This document shows positions 61,120 through 64,000 of a stretch of DNA of 64,000 nt, in pieces. The notes under the pieces were generated by a model, which was given only the letters and a program-made list of their open reading frames with translations, made no database searches and had not been told where the DNA came from. Positions within the stretch are counted from its first letter, which is position 1, and every line of letters starts with the position of its first letter. Source of the stretch: Aquatica leii (Eukaryota > Arthropoda > Insecta > Coleoptera > Lampyridae); contig CM069435.1 in NCBI GenBank assembly GCA_035610365.1, positions 92,785,389 to 92,849,388 of the forward strand, in the 5' to 3' direction. A program made the translations under genes and the position numbers.

Positions 61120-62435
61120 AGAAGAGATGGACCGCACACAAATTTACTGTTTCTTCCCTTTTTTCATAATGTCACAACACCAGTTCTCCTTTTTCTTTCC
61201 AAGACTACGTCTCTATCAGATTCTGAAGTACAGTCGTGTCTGCGTTTCATTTGAAACACTTTTTCTGTGGGTTTTGATTTCTTTTTAGAATATTCTTCTT
61301 TCTCCTGCTTTTCTGACAAAAGTTTTTTTTGGCTCTGCTTCTTCTTCTAATGTAGCTTTATGAAGTTAAGTTACCCATAAGGTTAGAACGAGCCATTTTC
61401 ATCGTTGACGTTATATGGAGCACAGGAGAAAGCTTTTGAAGTAGTTTCTCAGGTGTTACTTCTACTTCCATTAGATTTTTTGGAATCCATACTTTTCATC
61501 TGTCTTCTTTAAGGCCCTGGTTCAGGTGAGTCCCGTTCTAGGAGAGGGATTTAGGAAAAAATTGTTTGCAAAGCAGTTTCTGTCGATGCTTCCTATTCCT
61601 CAAATTTGTCTCTTAGATGTTCCACGTTCTCATTTAGTGGCTGCGTTACAATGCGTGATCGGGTATTTCATCCGAATTGCAAGGCCATGGGAATGTCTTC
61701 CGCTACGTGGCGAATGCGGGATATTGTTTCCCAAAAGAATACTCGTTATCTTCTTTCATATATTCGTCGTTGGCATGTCTGCCCAACGTAGTGGCTTTTA
61801 TAGACATGACTTGGGGGTCATTTGGCACTGGTGTGTCGTATATCAATCCACTTTACTTCTGGTGCTACGTCTGACTCGAAAACGTTGGCAATCTGAGGTT
61901 CACTGGAGAAGATGGTACGTCGAGAACGATTCCTGCGTCTTCCATGAAGTCGACTCCAAGCAATGTCCGGTTTTGAAGTTAGTAGGGCGGATCCTTTTAG
62001 ACTCACATCGACCCTTGTCGCCAGGACCTCTTGTGGCCTGTCTTGACCGTCGGCACGTACGAGGTTCATCTGGTGTTGTGCAAACTAGACTCCCTGTTGT
62101 TTGAGCGTTTTGTATAACGTGTGACTAGGTATGCTTTGGCGTGTTTCAGTATCTAAGTAGACGCATCCAGTTGTCTTGCCGATGTTGATGTAAACAATTA
62201 TGCATGTGCGTTTACGGGCTGGTTCAGGCCACAACTCTTTTTGTATAGATAGCATCTATATCTATCAGGAGTGATCGTTTTTCGCATATGACTTGGTTGG
62301 CGTGGTGATACTCTGCTACGTGGTAAAAACTTCCTTTAGCACTTGGTGAGGTGCTCTAGTAGAAACGAAAGCTTTTCGTAGAGCTTACCAAAAAGTCGAT
62401 ATGTCATTGCTGACTGTAGCCGATTTTCTCCAAAC
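61120..62435 (-). pseudogene. Probable C-terminal and 3' part of a pogo/Tigger-like element
   Basis: Downstream (minus strand) of the DDE part at 62440-63180. On the minus strand it shows fragments resembling the charged tail of pogo-like proteins, such as LEEEAEPKK and SEKQEKKNILKRNQNP (about 61345-61250), and a TPEKLLQKLSP-like stretch near 61450. All are broken by stops. GC content is higher than the flanking arrays. The 192-codon plus-strand open frame at 61526-62104, the longest in the window, has no family match and is antisense to this element, so I do not call it a gene. The middle part (61.5-62.1 kb) is not recognised and could be a separate insertion. Confidence 0.45.
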
Positions 62436-62439
62436 CACT

Positions 62440-63180
62440 CATAATAGTTTGTCGAATAGCAACCGATTTAACTTCACATTAGGGTTGCATTTGATCATCC
62501 TCCTGTAAGTATCGTGATAATGCCCCTTAAAGCTCTAAAAAAAGGCCCTATCAAGTGTTTGCAAATAGTGTATGGTGTGACTGGGCAATCAAATAATTTA
62601 GTTGTTCTCGGCGAACTGTAATGCGTCATGATTAGTCGTATGCGACGTATGTCCATCTACTATTAGTGAAACCTTTCTGGGTGCTTTACTAGGGTAGAAA
62701 TGATTTTCTGGCAGGTCCAGAAAAATTTGTGACGTCACGTACGCAGACTTTTCTGAAATGCAAACACGTTAGCCGAGTGGCAATACATCAGCTCATTCTG
62801 CTTAACATTTTTTCCCTTAAACACGCAGTAAAGAAGCAAGTAAATTCCTTCTGCGTTACTAACGGCAGGCAAGTACTGTAATCGTTTTTGCCTTTTTGCT
62901 CAAGGTAATGCAAGGTACACTTTTGGATCCTCTCTCAGCCAACACATGCCCAGCTCGTGTGTTCAACTGTCAACTGTCTCATCTGTTGATGTTGCCACGT
63001 TGGTCAAACAAACCATTCTCAAAAAGAACATCTTCAAGTTTCTGAAAGAATTTGCCTACTACATCTTTAGATATTCCCAACGCTCGACCTATTGAAGTAT
63101 TTTCAGCTTTGCGAATGATAATGCCCAAACAGTTGGTTTTATCTAGTCTGCGTTTAAGTGGTTTTTGGGGTGTCGAATAA
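62440..63180 (-). pseudogene. Pogo/Tigger-like (DDE) transposase core, decayed
   Basis: Minus-strand reading gives the family's order of motifs. First comes IRKAENTSIGRALGISKDVV and GKFFQKLEDVLFENGLF (linker to catalytic domain). DET follows one frame over (GAT at 62981-62983, first catalytic Asp), then QLNTRAGHVLAERGSKSV, KKAKTITVLACRSNAEG and the VFKGKNVKQ block. VDGH (Asp at 62655-62657, second catalytic residue) comes next, then THYSS and PVTPYTICKHLIGPFFRAL. The place where LQPLD would carry the third acid reads CKHLI, so that residue is not seen. Frameshifts and stops show a dead copy. It differs from the transposase at 48.2 kb. It lies inside the 58.7-63.7 kb array. Confidence 0.85.
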
Positions 63181-63400
63181 TCTTGGTGCTTCGTTCACAT
63201 GATAGCTTTGAAAAAACTAAGCATAGATGCAACGACCTATACTGCCGACCAGTAACTAACGTTGCTCTATGAGTCTACGACGGCGTGGCAAGCATTGTCA
63301 TAGTACTCAAAAAATCTCTCCTATGGTTCCATCTCTCATCGATCTAGGCGGATAGATCATGTAGGTTCTTAGGTTCTAGGACACCATGCTGTAGTTTTGA
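63181..63400. other. 5' flank of the transposon relic
   Basis: Probably includes the element's N-terminal coding or leader part, but no helix-turn-helix motif or terminal inverted repeat could be identified. Boundaries of the element are therefore unknown. Confidence 0.35.
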
Positions 63401-63760
63401 CTGACATTAATTTCACGTTAATTAACCTAATATGAAAAACAGCCTACATTACCTACATAAATTTATTGTGGTAATTATTTTGACATAAACAAGTACGGAT
63501 TGAATTCGTAACATATTTTTTAAAGATAGAACTGACTGATTTTATTAAAATAAAAAGGTTTGAAACGATAGTTTCGATTGTGGTTAGTTTCAGGTTACGC
63601 AACCTAACCTGAAAGTTAGCCTACTTTACTTAGATCAAAAATTGATTACATTTTTTGAAAGTTTGTTTAATTACCAAGGAATGTGTTATATAGTCACTGA
63701 GTCATCAACTTAACCTAACAAAACGCACTTTTAGTGTAGGATTACAAAGTAGTAGCGAAA
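63401..63760 (+). repeat. Continuation of the AACCTAA-containing array
   Basis: GGTTAGTTTCAGGTTACGCA followed by ACCTAACCTGAAAGTTAGCC (63580-63620), and TTAACCTAATATGAAAAACA GCCTACATT-like sequence (63421-63452). These resemble the unit junction GGTTAGTTTCCGGTTAGGTAG at 60799-60819. The array therefore resumes beyond the transposon relic. Confidence 0.55.
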
Positions 63761-64000
63761 ATGCATAATGTACAAAGAAACATTTTAATGATATATGTTG
63801 AAGAACAAACCGATTAATTCATCACATACGAAAACTACGAAAACGAAATTTGAAAATCGGAGACTTCAACGACAGATGACGAAACGAAAAAAAATTGAGC
63901 AATTTCAATTAAAAGCGAAACTGTTTACAACTAATAAACTAACAAATCACTCGGCGTTGACAATTTTCAATTAAAGAAATGATGTAGCGAAGAAAAACAA
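63761..64000. other. AT-rich non-coding sequence
   Basis: Nothing recognisable before the end of the window. Confidence 0.5.

Noticed and set aside
61526..62104. 192-codon open frame on the plus strand, the longest in the window
   Set aside because: No recognisable domain, antisense to a transposon relic, and in a locally GC-richer segment where long chance frames are expected.

Overview
The window is AT-rich, non-coding-dominated animal DNA, most likely from an insect, and I read it as introns of one very large gene. The only host coding sequence I can defend is a 135-bp exon on the minus strand at 21536-21670. It has clean splice sites and encodes a coiled-coil segment matching the N-terminal region of the homeobox protein Cut/CUX (insect gene ct). 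No neighbouring Cut exon is visible, so at least 21 kb of intron lies downstream of it and about 42 kb upstream. A second, weak 48-bp exon candidate is at 42821-42868.

Roughly half of the window consists of old, degenerate long-period tandem arrays. There are about a dozen, each with its own consensus, separated by 1-3 kb of unrelated sequence. Left to right: TAGATGGCGC units (0.7-1.1 kb); GTAGGCTGTGAC units that change orientation (2.8-6.1 kb); CACGGCTAACT units (8.9-9.4 kb); TTGACCGCC units, themselves segmentally duplicated (10.8-16 kb); palindrome plus TAGATGGCGC units (18.2-20.6 kb); the GACTTTCCAGTTTG array (22.5-29.8 kb); 31.4-32.7 kb; 38.1-40.3 kb; 43-45 kb; CCTAGGTT units (46.6-47.8 kb); a transposase-derived array (48.5-51.2 kb); a ~200-bp satellite (51.6-56.6 kb); and ~470-bp units (58.7-60.9 kb, resuming at 63.4 kb).

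Mobile elements sit in and between the arrays. Two decayed Penelope-like element pieces lie head to head (32.8-35.1 kb), with reverse transcriptase and GIY-YIG endonuclease motifs and a hammerhead-like core. Two copies of a small terminal-inverted-repeat element have 8-bp target duplications (13.9 and 47.9 kb). A CAGTGGCGTA-ended hAT-like remnant lies at 42.2 kb. Two different pogo/Tigger-type transposase relics occur: one at 61.1-63.2 kb (minus strand) interrupts an array, and one at 48.2 kb has had an 84-codon piece of its coding region amplified into an eleven-unit tandem array.

No rRNA, tRNA, CRISPR array, bacterial gene or complete intact gene was found. Functional reading of the repeats is inference; family identifications come from motifs read by eye, without database searches.
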